Positions 1 through 9,059 of a stretch of 54,545 bases of DNA are shown one piece after another. The notes beneath the pieces were generated by a model. The model did no database searches. It worked only from the letters and a program-made list of their open reading frames with translations, and was not told the DNA's origin. The position numbers and the translations under genes are program-made. The stretch is from Leptolyngbyaceae cyanobacterium C42_A2020_001 (GTDB taxonomy: Bacteria > Cyanobacteriota > Cyanobacteriia > Leptolyngbyales > Leptolyngbyaceae): the NCBI GenBank assembly GCA_015272515.1, contig JACYLN010000102.1, positions 1-54,545 of the forward strand. Reading direction: 5' to 3'. The first letter of the stretch is position 1; every line of letters begins with the position of its first letter.

Positions 1-19
1 TGCCAGGTTAATATTGCTC

Positions 20-52
20 AAAAGCTCTTACTCTCACACAGTAGGAGCTTTT
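20..52 (+). terminator. hairpin, probable terminator of a gene left of the window
   Basis: Positions 20-32 and 40-52 form a 13-bp stem with one G-T pair around a 7-base loop; the right arm ends in TTTT. No gene precedes it inside the window, so it probably ends a gene lying to the left. The U-tract beyond the stem is weak, hence moderate confidence. Confidence 0.5.
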
Positions 53-416
53 GTAGTTACTGGTTGTTAATCACACACTAATTTAACGTGAGTTCATCGA
101 GATTAGAAAATCGTAGTGGGTAGAGGAAATAGACCTTTCAACTTCAAGTCTAAAAATGTTCAATCTCTGCGAGTCAATTCTCCGCAGCTATGCGGCATGA
201 AATGCAGAATGGGCGGAGTATATCCATAAAAGTCACAACGCACCCGTTTTACTTATTAAGAGTCAAATCCCTGGGTGTGGCGATGGATTATATTTTTCGT
301 AAAAGTTTTGTCCGGACTATTGTTTGTATGGCCTTGTTGAAACTCTGCTGTTAGTTTTCTTCTGTTTGGGGAATTCTAAGTTAACAAGTTTTTATCGGTT
401 TTATCGGGGGCATATT
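53..416. other. intergenic region upstream of the SSB-like gene
   Basis: No convincing coding frame is visible in this stretch. It holds a short GC-rich hairpin (CCGCA-GCTA-TGCGG, near 182-195) and presumably the promoter of the SSB-like gene. I see no recognisable RNA family. Confidence 0.5.
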
Positions 417-968
417 ATGTCGAGTGTTGGGCTAAATAAATGGATTGTTAGTGGACACTTAGCAGCAGACGCAGAGATCAAGACAGTTGATTTAAAGAGT
501 GGCGAAAAGGCTAAAGTTGCTAAAGCAACCATCTATGTTCGTAAGGCAAGAAGCCGGGATGAGTCTTTTACTGTTTCTTTGAGTATTTGGGAGGGAGCGA
601 CTGCTTGGCGAAAACTATCTTTTCTCAAAAAGGGTTCCCTGATTATCTGCACAGGTAGCCTAGAGCCTAACCCATATGTGTCTAGTACTGATAACCTGCC
701 GAGAGCGGGCTTATCGATGAACGTTTTAGATATTGATTTAGACAATGTTCGGAACTCTGAAGACGAAGAGCTTGCTTCTGAAGGTGATTCACAACCAGCG
801 GTTGCTGAGCAAGAGTTTTTATCTCAGCCAACAAACCAGAAATTGCAGGTCGAGAAAGTGAATGGAAAGCACTCTGCTAAATCTCAGCAGAGTGATGCAA
901 CACCAGGAGAAGCTAGGAATGCGGTGGTTTCTAGAGAAAGTCAGCAAAAACAGAAAGCCTCTGCATAA
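417..968 (+). CDS. single-stranded DNA-binding protein-like (OB fold)
   Basis: This 183-residue protein has an N-terminal OB-fold domain of the SSB type (about residues 1-110: it begins SSVGLNKWIVSGHLAADAE and continues with strand-rich segments). A polar, Gln/Ser-rich tail of about 70 residues follows. SSB-type proteins coat single-stranded DNA in replication and repair. The frame is open upstream to 324, but I chose the ATG at 417 because homology to the fold starts there and a G-rich ribosome site (GGGGG) lies just before it. The C-terminus ends QQKQKASA and lacks the acidic DDxPF-like tip through which housekeeping SSBs recruit partners. It is therefore probably a paralogue rather than the main SSB. 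Confidence 0.75.
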   Translation: MSSVGLNKWIVSGHLAADAEIKTVDLKSGEKAKVAKATIYVRKARSRDESFTVSLSIWEGATAWRKLSFLKKGSLIICTGSLEPNPYVSSTDNLPRAGLSMNVLDIDLDNVRNSEDEELASEGDSQPAVAEQEFLSQPTNQKLQVEKVNGKHSAKSQQSDATPGEARNAVVSRESQQKQKASA

Positions 969-1021
969 TTGAAGTTTGGAGGAAATTCTAATCTATTCTG
1001 ATGTTAAATTTCATTATTGAG

Positions 1022-2413
1022 TCAGCACTTTAAACTTTTGTCAATAGTTTGGCTGATGATGGAGGACGATCGCGCCTGAAAACCAGCTTGAGCGAGTGCC
1101 TGAACAGCAGTTTGGTAGTCTCGCACTCGAAATTGCGCTCCAAAACGGACGAACTGGCGTTTTTCTTGACTGCCAACGATCGCAACGACTGGGGTTTTTG
1201 CGCGTTCGTCTTCGCCTCGATTTTCTAGCAGTACTGTCCTTAGACGGTGTTGTTGTTCAATATCACCAGCAGTAGTAGGTTCTAGTTCAACCATCACCAT
1301 GTGAATTGCCTCGATTGGTTCTGCATCTTCCACGATGAATTGGGTTTGGTCGTCGCGTCGATCTACTTTGCCCCACAACATAAGGCGTGTGTCGGCTTGA
1401 ATATGTTCATGAATGCGCTCGTAGGATTTAGGGAAGATGACGGCTTCGGTGTGCCCGGTGATATCTTCAATTTGCAGAATTGCCATGCGATCGCCCTTTT
1501 TAGTAACAACCGGTTTGATCGAAGCGACGATGGCGATCGCGCTTACTGATGTACCATCTGCGTAATCTCCCAAGTCACTTAGGTTGACGGGAGCTAATAT
1601 ACGGGCAGCTTCGTGAATTGCGCGAAGCGGATGATCTGAGATATAGAAGCCTAAAATTTCCTTCTCCATTTGCAGTTTTTTAGGAGGAGGCAAATCAGGA
1701 ACGGGTGGTGCTTTCGGAGTTGAATCGAATGTGGCAGCAGTTTCTTGAACAGAACTATTGCCCATTAGATCAAATAGATTTCCTTGCCCACTGGCGCGAT
1801 CTTTTGCTCTAGATTGTGCCCATTCCAGCACCACTTCCAAATCATGAATTGACTGGTTGCGGTTGGGTTCAAGCTTGTCAAAGGCTCCAGAGTAGATTAA
1901 GGCTTCTAGGGCACGGCGGTTGAGAGCACGAGGATCGATGCGATCGCTCTCCGCACAAGCGACTCGCGCACATAAATCGGCCAGAGATTTGAAGGCTCCC
2001 TCTTCCTCTCTCACAATCAAAATTGCTTCAATTGCACCCATGCCTACGTTGCGAACTGCGGACAACCCAAACAGAATTGTTTCCCCAGTTGGCGTAAAGT
2101 CAATTCCCGAACGATTGATGTCGGGCGGTTCAACCTGAATTCCCATCGCCAGACAAGACGCAATGTATTTCTGCACCTTATCTTGATCACCACTGTTGAT
2201 TGTCAACAATGCCGCCATATATTCGACGGGGTAGTTGGCTTTGAGATAGGCAGTTTGGTAGGTTACATAGCCATAAGCGAAAGAATGTGACTTGTTAAAA
2301 CAATTAGAAGCAACAACTCCGTTGGCTAGAAGGAAATTGTGATCCTCTGATTGAACGCCAATATCAAAAACTGGCTGAGTTCCTAACAGCTTGCGACTAA
2401 TAATTTTAACCAT
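1022..2413 (-). CDS. dnaE: DNA polymerase III alpha subunit, C-terminal half, preceded by the C-part of the split DnaE intein
   Basis: Residues 1-37 are the C-intein (starts VKIISRKLLG, ends NGVVASN). The catalytic terminal Asn is residue 37 (codon 2303-2305). It is followed by the +1 extein Cys (2300-2302) and the FNKSHS context typical of the DnaE insertion site. The remaining 426 residues are the C-terminal part of the replicative polymerase: the end of the fingers region, a helix-hairpin-helix segment and an OB domain (TSVSAIAIVASIKPVV onward). After trans-splicing with the product of 4636-7263 the whole subunit would be about 1,192 residues, normal for cyanobacterial DnaE. A good AGGAG site precedes the ATG. 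It is the last gene of a four-gene co-directional block, starting 27 bp after the stop of the gene at 2441-3865. Confidence 0.97.
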   Translation of the reverse strand: MVKIISRKLLGTQPVFDIGVQSEDHNFLLANGVVASNCFNKSHSFAYGYVTYQTAYLKANYPVEYMAALLTINSGDQDKVQKYIASCLAMGIQVEPPDINRSGIDFTPTGETILFGLSAVRNVGMGAIEAILIVREEEGAFKSLADLCARVACAESDRIDPRALNRRALEALIYSGAFDKLEPNRNQSIHDLEVVLEWAQSRAKDRASGQGNLFDLMGNSSVQETAATFDSTPKAPPVPDLPPPKKLQMEKEILGFYISDHPLRAIHEAARILAPVNLSDLGDYADGTSVSAIAIVASIKPVVTKKGDRMAILQIEDITGHTEAVIFPKSYERIHEHIQADTRLMLWGKVDRRDDQTQFIVEDAEPIEAIHMVMVELEPTTAGDIEQQHRLRTVLLENRGEDERAKTPVVAIVGSQEKRQFVRFGAQFRVRDYQTAVQALAQAGFQARSSSIISQTIDKSLKC

Positions 2414-2440
2414 TTTCTCCTCTCTATTTAGCCTAGAAAA

Positions 2441-3865
2441 TCACAATGAAAGCGGCTCAGCCGGAATGATATACATCAAGTTTGATCCTTCAGGTAAAGG
2501 TTCTTTGGGTTTTAACTGCATCCAACCGTGAAAGGTAACACCAAGTTGCGAAATTGCTTTCACCTCTGCTTGGTAAGCTTCAAAACGGTAGCTTGTCTCA
2601 ATCATTGACTCCATCGTTTGTAGAACTTCTGGCAAGCGTCTCATTGCTTCTTGATTGGTCTCAGCCTTATTGCCCAGGATGCTACCTTTCACTTCAGATT
2701 TATCTACAATGGCTGGCGGAAGAGTGGTAACCCATCCATAACCAGACTCCTGTCCTTGATCTTTCTTCAAGTTGTATAAGCTTGCACGCAAAAGCTCAAA
2801 TACAGAATTCTCATTTGTTGAAGAGTCAATCCACTGATAGATTTTTGTTAGTCTTTGAAGATCAATTTGTCCTTTGAACTGTGGATGAAGATACGCAGCA
2901 GGATTGGATGTAAGCAATAGTTCAACATATTTTTGAATACGAGTACGAATTTTCTGAGAGCCTTCTTGAAATCTACGAATTGCTGTATCAAATTCTTCTA
3001 ATTCCAGATAGCACCGCGCTTCAGCAAGATAAGCTAAACATAAAGTCAGTAAATATTCATCTGTAATTTGACTCTTTTGCTCAAGTTCTTGATCTACAAA
3101 GTCAGTGTAAATGTGTTCAGCTTCTAAGAAGCGATTGATAGCTGCTAATGCGCTGCTTCTCCGATTTTCTACTTTGCTCATCGAAAAAGCATTAGCGGCT
3201 AGATCTAGCGCGGCTCGAAAATTTGCATAGAAACTGAGATCAATCTTTCGATTAACTTTATTTAACAGTTCCTGTGATCGCTGCAAACGCTGTTCTAATT
3301 CGCCGAGACAGTGAGCAATTACAGAAAAGCCGACAACTGAAACACCAAGATTAAGAATACTGCCAGCAGAAGACAAGCGTACCAGTCCCTCTACTTGTTG
3401 TAAGTTTTGTCCAATGAATCCTAACTGTTCTCCAACGCCATTCAATTTGTGATTTACATCAGAAAATCCTTTAATTGATACTCCAGTATTCACTCCTGAC
3501 ATTACTAAGTTGAGTACACCAGTAACAGGATCAATCATCATCGGAAGTTTAAGGCTTTGCGTAATACCTCCCAACTGCTGTCCTATTCCGTCTAAACGCT
3601 GATCTACGCTGAAAAACCCATCGCTCGTGAGTTTGGCGCTTCCTGCTGATGCACCCAAACTTAGTACATTGATGATGGTGTTGGTTAGAGAGCCAGGTAA
3701 AATGCCTGAACTTCCAGCTTCCCGAAGCATCACCACAATGCGTCCAGTCGCCGCTTCTCGAATTACACCGCCAAATCTTTTATACTTCCCAGTTGCCAGT
3801 CCTTCAACAATTTTTGGAGTAAGACGCAATGCTACTTCTAATGCTGCTGATGGCAATGTGACCAT
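2441..3865 (-). CDS. unrecognised protein with three internal Gly/hydrophobic repeats and a helical C-terminus
   Basis: This 474-residue protein has no function I can name. The N-terminus (MVTLPSAALEVALRLTPKIV) resembles a class of cyanobacterial hypothetical proteins that I remember only loosely. Between about residues 80 and 200 there are three degenerate repeats, each with a GF-x(4-7)-L-x-G-[IV]-[GE]-x-[QR]-L core. They are joined by small-residue-rich hydrophobic stretches that could insert in or lie on a membrane. The C-terminal half (about 200-420) is all-helical and TPR-like (YLAEARCYLELEEFDTAIRRFQEG). AGGAAG precedes the ATG. The gene lies between a Uma2-type gene and the C-half of dnaE on the same strand, so it may be co-transcribed with polymerase genes without being functionally related. 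Confidence 0.8.
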   Translation of the reverse strand: MVTLPSAALEVALRLTPKIVEGLATGKYKRFGGVIREAATGRIVVMLREAGSSGILPGSLTNTIINVLSLGASAGSAKLTSDGFFSVDQRLDGIGQQLGGITQSLKLPMMIDPVTGVLNLVMSGVNTGVSIKGFSDVNHKLNGVGEQLGFIGQNLQQVEGLVRLSSAGSILNLGVSVVGFSVIAHCLGELEQRLQRSQELLNKVNRKIDLSFYANFRAALDLAANAFSMSKVENRRSSALAAINRFLEAEHIYTDFVDQELEQKSQITDEYLLTLCLAYLAEARCYLELEEFDTAIRRFQEGSQKIRTRIQKYVELLLTSNPAAYLHPQFKGQIDLQRLTKIYQWIDSSTNENSVFELLRASLYNLKKDQGQESGYGWVTTLPPAIVDKSEVKGSILGNKAETNQEAMRRLPEVLQTMESMIETSYRFEAYQAEVKAISQLGVTFHGWMQLKPKEPLPEGSNLMYIIPAEPLSL

Positions 3866-3946
3866 TGTTGCTTCCTAAATCCTTCGATTTTCCCTCTTAT
3901 TCTTCCCTGTTCATTTGCCCAATTCTCATTTCTGACTGAACATTGT

Positions 3947-4612
3947 CTACTTCAATAACTCTTGCTGAATCCACGATCGCAACTCTTTGACAGCTTGAAC
4001 TTCGCTGATACGGGATTCTGTTAAAAATTGGTAGAGGCGAGTTTGGGGAGAAAATTGAAAGGTAGGACTAATTTCGACTTCTACATATTCGTGGTTTTGT
4101 AATTGATAAATCCGTAAAACTTGCCCGTCGAATCGCCAAAATTCGGGAACCCCAATGCTGGCATAGAAACGATTTTTGTCAATATCGGTGTGGGTAATAT
4201 CTATCTCGACGACAATATCTGGAGGTGGATCTTCGTTGAAGTTAACTGTGCGTCCTGCCAAGTTGGGTTGGTTTTGGATATAGAAGGCTTCATCGGGTTC
4301 AACACCCCTCTTTAACTCCGGATAGTTCATCGTGGTAGAACCCATCGTTTTCATATCGAAGTTTCTTGATTCGCTTAATACTTCCACCAAAATCCAAATA
4401 AAGCGTCCAATTAAACGTCCGATAAATTCGTGATCTTCACCGGGCATGGTCATCTCCAACGTGCCATCGTCGTAAATTAAGCGAGTGCTGCGAGTTTCGG
4501 GTAATGCCGCCAAAATTTGGAGATAGCCATTCCAGGTGACGTGATGGATCACAACTCGTTGTTCACCTTTCAATGTCAGGCTGGCAGTGGATTGAGGAGT
4601 AGTGCTAACCAT
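3947..4612 (-). CDS. Uma2 family (DUF820) putative endonuclease
   Basis: This 221-residue protein is of the Uma2/DUF820 family, which has a PD-(D/E)XK restriction-endonuclease-like fold and is multicopy in cyanobacteria; its biological role is unknown. Visible family marks are GVEPDEAF (Asp107), PPDIVVEID (Asp132 and Glu137 as the metal-binding pair) and IGVPEFWRFD near 153-162. GGAGG lies 8 bases before the ATG. It starts 23 bp after the stop of the dnaE N-half. It therefore occupies the gap between the two intein fragments, where an uninterrupted intein would carry a homing endonuclease. That position is suggestive only, because these genes are scattered throughout cyanobacterial genomes. 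Confidence 0.9.
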   Translation of the reverse strand: MVSTTPQSTASLTLKGEQRVVIHHVTWNGYLQILAALPETRSTRLIYDDGTLEMTMPGEDHEFIGRLIGRFIWILVEVLSESRNFDMKTMGSTTMNYPELKRGVEPDEAFYIQNQPNLAGRTVNFNEDPPPDIVVEIDITHTDIDKNRFYASIGVPEFWRFDGQVLRIYQLQNHEYVEVEISPTFQFSPQTRLYQFLTESRISEVQAVKELRSWIQQELLK

Positions 4613-4635
4613 GCGATCGCCTCCAGTGTGAGCAG

Positions 4636-7263
4636 CTATGCTTCAACGGTAACAGGTGCAACGACTTGAATTTGAATCTGCTGCAACTCCAAGCCTCGTG
4701 CAAAAATCTCGTCAATTGGCAACATTTGCCCCTCTACGGTCATGAATTTGTGATCTTTGGTGGCACGGAGCGTTGAACCGTCTTCGAGTTGGTATTCAAA
4801 GACTTCCTGCGAACCACGATCGTGCCATTGCAGGATCGGTTGGGTATAAACGTAACCAGATGGAGTGACGCTGTAAACAGTGCAGGGAAGACGCTTTTCC
4901 ACAATTTCACCGATCGCGATCTCTCCATATTCCACTGTCAAAATCGCTGTATTGTAACTGAGGCAATATTCGGCAAACTTGACCATCTGATCAAATAAGT
5001 CAGCGGCGACTTTCTTTTCTACGCCTCGCTCCTTCGCGCCACTTACAAAAATTTCTTGATGCTTTTGCATCTCAGACACTTTCTTTTTACCCATTGCCCG
5101 ACGCAAAAGGTCTGCTTGTCCGAGTGAGTAGCCTGCCATGTCCTGGGCAATTTTCATGATCTGTTCTTGGTAAACCATGATGCCGTAGGTTTCATTCAGG
5201 ATGGGTTGCAGAATTTCATGGGGATAGTCGATTTTTTCGCGACCGTGTTTACGATTGATGAATTTGGGAATCAATCCTGCGTCGAGTGGTCCGGGGCGAT
5301 AGAGGGCTAACACCGATGAAATATCTTCTAGCCCAGAGGGTTTGAGATCGCGCACAATCTGACGCATCCCAGATGACTCTAGCTGAAATACGCCTTCCAG
5401 TTCGCCACGGGCAAGCAGTTTGTAGGTTTCGGGGTCATCTAGGGGGAGGAGATCGAGATCAATTGCGGTGTTGCGAGCTTTTTCGATGAGGGCAACGGCT
5501 TTTTGGATCATGGTCAGGTTCTTGAGTCCCAAAAAGTCCATTTTGAGCAGACCCAGGGCTTCAATATCTTCCATGTAGTATTGGGTGAAAACGGCTCCGT
5601 CGTCGTTGCGTTGAAGCGGCACAATTTCATCCAGTGGTTGAGCGGAGATGACGACTCCAGCCGCGTGAATACCAACGCTTTTGTTAGTCCCTTCAATCCG
5701 CATTGCCATATCAATCCAGCGGCGATAGGGAATCGGTGGCTCGGTGCCAGGAACCATCAGGTCTTTGTCGTATTTCTCTTTAAATTCGGGTGAGGGCGTT
5801 TCATCCGAAATCATGACCTTAAGCTTGGTCGGTTTGCCGCGGACGACAGGGATCATTTTGGTCATGCGATCGCTCTCGCCGTAGGGGATGTTGAGCACTC
5901 GTGCCACATCTTTAAGCACGGCGCGGGAAGTCATGCGGTTATAAGTAATGATCTGAGCGACCCGCTCGGTGCCGTATTTTTCAGTGACGTATTGAATCAC
6001 CTCATCGCGGCGATCGATACAAAAGTCGGTGTCAATATCCGGCATGGATTTGCGTTCAGGGTTGAGAAACCGCTCGAACAGTAAGCCGTGGTGAACTGGG
6101 TCAATGTTGGTGATGCCCATAGCGTAGGCAACGAGAGAACCTGCGGCAGAACCACGTCCTGGACCTACGGGAATGCCCTGGTCACGGGCAAATTTAATGT
6201 AGTCCCAAACAACCAAAAAGTAGGTGGCAAACCCCATTTGCATCATCATTTGGAGTTCGTATTCCAGGCGATCGCGATAGTCTTGCCCAACCTCTTCCAG
6301 CGAGTTGCAGCGACGGCGTTGCACCAGTCCCTCTCGTGCGATTTCTTCAAGATAGGTGGCTGCGGTGTAGCCATCGGGAACGGGATAGTCGGGAATCCGT
6401 GGTTCTCCCAGGATGTCATAGGTTTCGATTTTGCTGGCGACTTCAAGGGTGTTGGCGATCGCCGCTTCAACCACATCTTCCGTCAGGTGATCGCGGAACA
6501 GAAAGCGCATCTCATCGGCAGACTTCAAATATTCGGTGCCCGTGTAGCGCAGGCGTTTGTCTTCCGTAATCAGCTTGCCCGTTTGAATGCACAGCAACGC
6601 ATCATGCGCTTCTACGTCGTAGCAGGAAATGTAGTGAGAGTCGTTAGTGCAGACAATCTTAATGTCAAGCTCCTGGGAGATTTTGACAATTTCAGGATTG
6701 ACGATACGCTCCTCACATAAGCCGTGGTCTTGAATTTCCAGATAGTAGTCATCTCCGAACAAATCCTTATACCATTGGGCAATGCGCCGCGCTACTTCAG
6801 GTCTGCCCTGCAAAATTGCTTGGGGAATTTCGCCACCGAGGCAGGCGGAGGTCACAATCAGACCTTCGTGATACTGCTCTAGCAATTCTTTGTTGATGCA
6901 GGGGCGTGAGAAAATGCCCTTGCCTTGAATACCTTTGAGGTTGGAAATGGTGGTAAGTTTGACCAGGTTTTTGTAGCCCAGAGTATTCTTCGCGAGCACA
7001 ACCTGATGGTAGCGGGGACGGCGTTCTTGCTTGGTGATGTCGCCGTTCATGATGTACATCTCGTTGCCGAGAATGGGTTTGACTGCGTCACCTTTGCTTT
7101 TACAGACCTTTAGCATCTCGATCGCACCGTACATCACGCCGTGATCCGTCAGGGCGATCGCGGGCATTCCTAACTCAATAGCGCGATCAATGAGCTGCGG
7201 GATCTGACTTGCCCCATCCAGCAAACTGTAATCACTGTGAATGTGCAGACCAACAAAGGACAT
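4636..7263 (-). CDS. dnaE: DNA polymerase III alpha subunit, N-terminal half, followed by the N-part of the split DnaE intein
   Basis: Residues 1-766 are the N-extein: a PHP domain ([11 protein letters not shown] at 7-17), then the polymerase palm with PGRGSAAGS (368-376) and the catalytic PDIDTDF (408-414). At residue 767 (codon 4963-4965), after KFAEY, the N-intein begins with the nucleophilic Cys and [14 protein letters not shown]. It has block B (ATKDHKF) and ends [12 protein letters not shown] plus a short tail, 109 residues in all. The lengths and insertion site match the Synechocystis and Nostoc split DnaE inteins. The product ligates to the C-half encoded at 1022-2413 by protein trans-splicing. 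The stop is 23 bp before the Uma2-type gene. The upstream region is shared with the divergent bestrophin gene. Confidence 0.98.
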   Translation of the reverse strand: MSFVGLHIHSDYSLLDGASQIPQLIDRAIELGMPAIALTDHGVMYGAIEMLKVCKSKGDAVKPILGNEMYIMNGDITKQERRPRYHQVVLAKNTLGYKNLVKLTTISNLKGIQGKGIFSRPCINKELLEQYHEGLIVTSACLGGEIPQAILQGRPEVARRIAQWYKDLFGDDYYLEIQDHGLCEERIVNPEIVKISQELDIKIVCTNDSHYISCYDVEAHDALLCIQTGKLITEDKRLRYTGTEYLKSADEMRFLFRDHLTEDVVEAAIANTLEVASKIETYDILGEPRIPDYPVPDGYTAATYLEEIAREGLVQRRRCNSLEEVGQDYRDRLEYELQMMMQMGFATYFLVVWDYIKFARDQGIPVGPGRGSAAGSLVAYAMGITNIDPVHHGLLFERFLNPERKSMPDIDTDFCIDRRDEVIQYVTEKYGTERVAQIITYNRMTSRAVLKDVARVLNIPYGESDRMTKMIPVVRGKPTKLKVMISDETPSPEFKEKYDKDLMVPGTEPPIPYRRWIDMAMRIEGTNKSVGIHAAGVVISAQPLDEIVPLQRNDDGAVFTQYYMEDIEALGLLKMDFLGLKNLTMIQKAVALIEKARNTAIDLDLLPLDDPETYKLLARGELEGVFQLESSGMRQIVRDLKPSGLEDISSVLALYRPGPLDAGLIPKFINRKHGREKIDYPHEILQPILNETYGIMVYQEQIMKIAQDMAGYSLGQADLLRRAMGKKKVSEMQKHQEIFVSGAKERGVEKKVAADLFDQMVKFAEYCLSYNTAILTVEYGEIAIGEIVEKRLPCTVYSVTPSGYVYTQPILQWHDRGSQEVFEYQLEDGSTLRATKDHKFMTVEGQMLPIDEIFARGLELQQIQIQVVAPVTVEA

Positions 7264-7302
7264 ACGCTCTCAAACCACTCAACGGCTGAGAAAAAGAGTA
7301 CA

Positions 7303-7343
7303 CCATATCTAGGGGGTTGTTTGATAAATTCCTCTAAATATGG
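7303..7343. promoter_or_regulatory. imperfect inverted repeat in the dnaE-N/bestrophin divergent promoter region
   Basis: CCATATCTAGGGG (7303-7315) and CCTCTAAATATGG (7331-7343) are inverted copies matching at 11 of 13 positions, with a 15-base spacer. They sit 40-80 bp upstream of the dnaE N-half start and also upstream of the divergent bestrophin gene. They could be an operator or a transcript hairpin; I know no matching regulator. Confidence 0.4.
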
Positions 7344-7472
7344 CACAGTAAAACAACCATTCTTAGTACCAATGTATCAAGTTTTTGCCCTAAGAAAATT
7401 ACTTAAACGGTTGACGCTGTTACTCTAACCTAGTCAAACTGTTGAAGGACAGTAGACCCAGGCTCAATATTT

Positions 7473-8426
7473 ATGGAACGACGACACTGGTTTAGCATTG
7501 CCTTGCAAGTCAAAGGCTCCGTCATTCCTTCCATTCTTGGGCGTACATTGATTTGCGGTTTGTTTGGGGTGCTGATTTCGATCCTGTTTTACTACAGAAC
7601 TCCAGTATCGCTTCCGATATTAGCCAGTCTTATTCCCAATATTGTGTTGGGGTTGCTGTTAGTGTTTCGGACGAACACCGCTTATGAACGTTTTTGGGAA
7701 GGGCGTAAGCTGTGGGGCACGATTGTTAACACGACGCGCAATCTGGCACGCCATATCTGGATCGTGGTACCTGCAAAAAGTGATGCCGATCGCCACGGAA
7801 AAATTGCCGCCCTGCGATCGCTAGTTGCCTTTGCTGTTGCCACCAAACTACACCTGCGTCAGGAACCTGTGAACGACGAACTAGAGGGATTGCTGACCCC
7901 TGAGAAGTTTCAGAAACTTAAGAGGATGAACAATCCGCCGCTAGAAGTAGCATTTTGGATTGGCGATTACTTGCAGAATCAATACAAACATCAGTCGATT
8001 GACAGTTACCAGCTCACTGCAATGCAAGAGTTGCTCAATGGGCTAGTTGATTGCCTGGGGGGGTGCGAACGAATTCTAAAAACTCCCATGCCACTCGCCT
8101 ATTCGATTCACCTGAAGCAGTTGATCTTGCTGTATTGCCTGTCGTTGCCGTTTCAAATGGTTGGTAGTTTGCAATGGTGGACTGGACCCGTTGTGGCGTT
8201 GATTAGCTTTACGCTGTTTGGCATTGAAGAGATTGGAATTGAGATTGAAAATCCGTTTGGGCGCGACCCTAACGACCTCCCACTAGATGCAATTTGCGAA
8301 ACAATGCTCCGTAACATTCATGATCTGATTACGCTTACTCCCTGCACAGATGTAAATTCCTCAGACCATGAAGAGACCCAACGGACTCTCAGCGGCATTC
8401 ATCCAGACGCTAGCCCAATGAGATAA
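7473..8426 (+). CDS. bestrophin-like chloride/anion channel
   Basis: This 317-residue membrane protein of the bestrophin family (RFP-TM, formerly UPF0187) has several hydrophobic segments: 20-40, 46-65, and a pair near 205-255. It carries the family-typical stretch FRTNTAYERFWEGRKLWG (about 68-85), in which Arg and Trp residues are conserved. Bacterial bestrophins are pentameric ion channels. In cyanobacteria and chloroplasts some family members are linked to thylakoid ion balance and bicarbonate supply, but assigning that here would be inference. The gene is convergent with the [2Fe-2S] protein gene, and the two coding regions overlap by 17 bp at their 3' ends. Confidence 0.9.
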   Translation: MERRHWFSIALQVKGSVIPSILGRTLICGLFGVLISILFYYRTPVSLPILASLIPNIVLGLLLVFRTNTAYERFWEGRKLWGTIVNTTRNLARHIWIVVPAKSDADRHGKIAALRSLVAFAVATKLHLRQEPVNDELEGLLTPEKFQKLKRMNNPPLEVAFWIGDYLQNQYKHQSIDSYQLTAMQELLNGLVDCLGGCERILKTPMPLAYSIHLKQLILLYCLSLPFQMVGSLQWWTGPVVALISFTLFGIEEIGIEIENPFGRDPNDLPLDAICETMLRNIHDLITLTPCTDVNSSDHEETQRTLSGIHPDASPMR

Positions 8427-9033
8427 ACTCTGAATTGCTGGGTTCTTGGGCTTGCACGTGGGGAAAATGACGATCGATCAGATCAGGAATTTCGGCAGCT
8501 TGAATGCGGCTGTACCGAGTTTTGTTGGGCATTACTACTAGGTTAGGACCTGCTTTGCACTCTTTCATGCAGCCTACGCCCTTAATTGCTACCTGCCCCT
8601 CTAAGCCGCGATCGCTCAAGGTTGCCTGCAACGCCTGACACACGGCTTTACCACCCCGCTTCATGCAATCCGATTTCTGGCAAACCAAAACGGTTGCTTG
8701 CGGTTTCGATTTTTGACTTGCTTTTGCCTCTGTTGGTGTGGGTGCCGTCAGCGCTGGAGTTTGACCAGGAACCGCTTGTTTAATCAAATAGGCTTTGTAT
8801 TTGATGCTTGCTGTGTCAGGGCACGAATATTGTTTTCCAAACACCCAGATCCAATCGCCCGGAGTTAAAACTCCTTTCACCGAAGCTCTGGCTTCTTTCG
8901 AGAGCTTGACGCAAATTTCGCCATCCGCCGTTGCCAAATTTAAGCGCTTAATCTTATAGCCGTCTTCTACTTCAAAGCTTAAAAAGCGTCCTTCCAGGCT
9001 AAAAGCAGAGACTTGTTTTGGATTTTTGCCCAT
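8410..9033 (-). CDS. (2Fe-2S) ferredoxin domain protein, thioredoxin-like fold
   Basis: This 207-residue protein has two parts. The N-terminal part (about 1-85) is beta-rich and resembles a small OB-like module (EGRFLSFEVEDGYKIKRL). After a Pro/Ala/Thr linker, residues 113-200 form a thioredoxin-like [2Fe-2S] domain. Its cluster ligands are visible as Cys118-x4-Cys123 and Cys155-x3-Cys159 (LVCQKSDC and GVGCMKECKAGP). Such domains occur in NuoE-like subunits and in small cyanobacterial ferredoxins of unknown partner. It lies 26 bp downstream of the 88-residue gene at 9060-9326 on the same strand, probably as one operon. Confidence 0.88.
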   Translation of the reverse strand: MGKNPKQVSAFSLEGRFLSFEVEDGYKIKRLNLATADGEICVKLSKEARASVKGVLTPGDWIWVFGKQYSCPDTASIKYKAYLIKQAVPGQTPALTAPTPTEAKASQKSKPQATVLVCQKSDCMKRGGKAVCQALQATLSDRGLEGQVAIKGVGCMKECKAGPNLVVMPNKTRYSRIQAAEIPDLIDRHFPHVQAQEPSNSEFISLG

Positions 9034-9059
9034 AGCAATGACCAGTGTGGATGTGTAAA

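Noticed and set aside
1533-1540. GCGATCGC octamers spread over the window as a special repeat or origin signal
   Set aside because: These are HIP1 sites, a general property of many cyanobacterial genomes, not clustered in any one place here.
6088-6720. Long open frame (210 codons) on the plus strand inside the dnaE N-half
   Set aside because: It is antisense to a certain gene with highly conserved motifs, has no ribosome site and unlikely composition. It is a shadow of dnaE codon usage.
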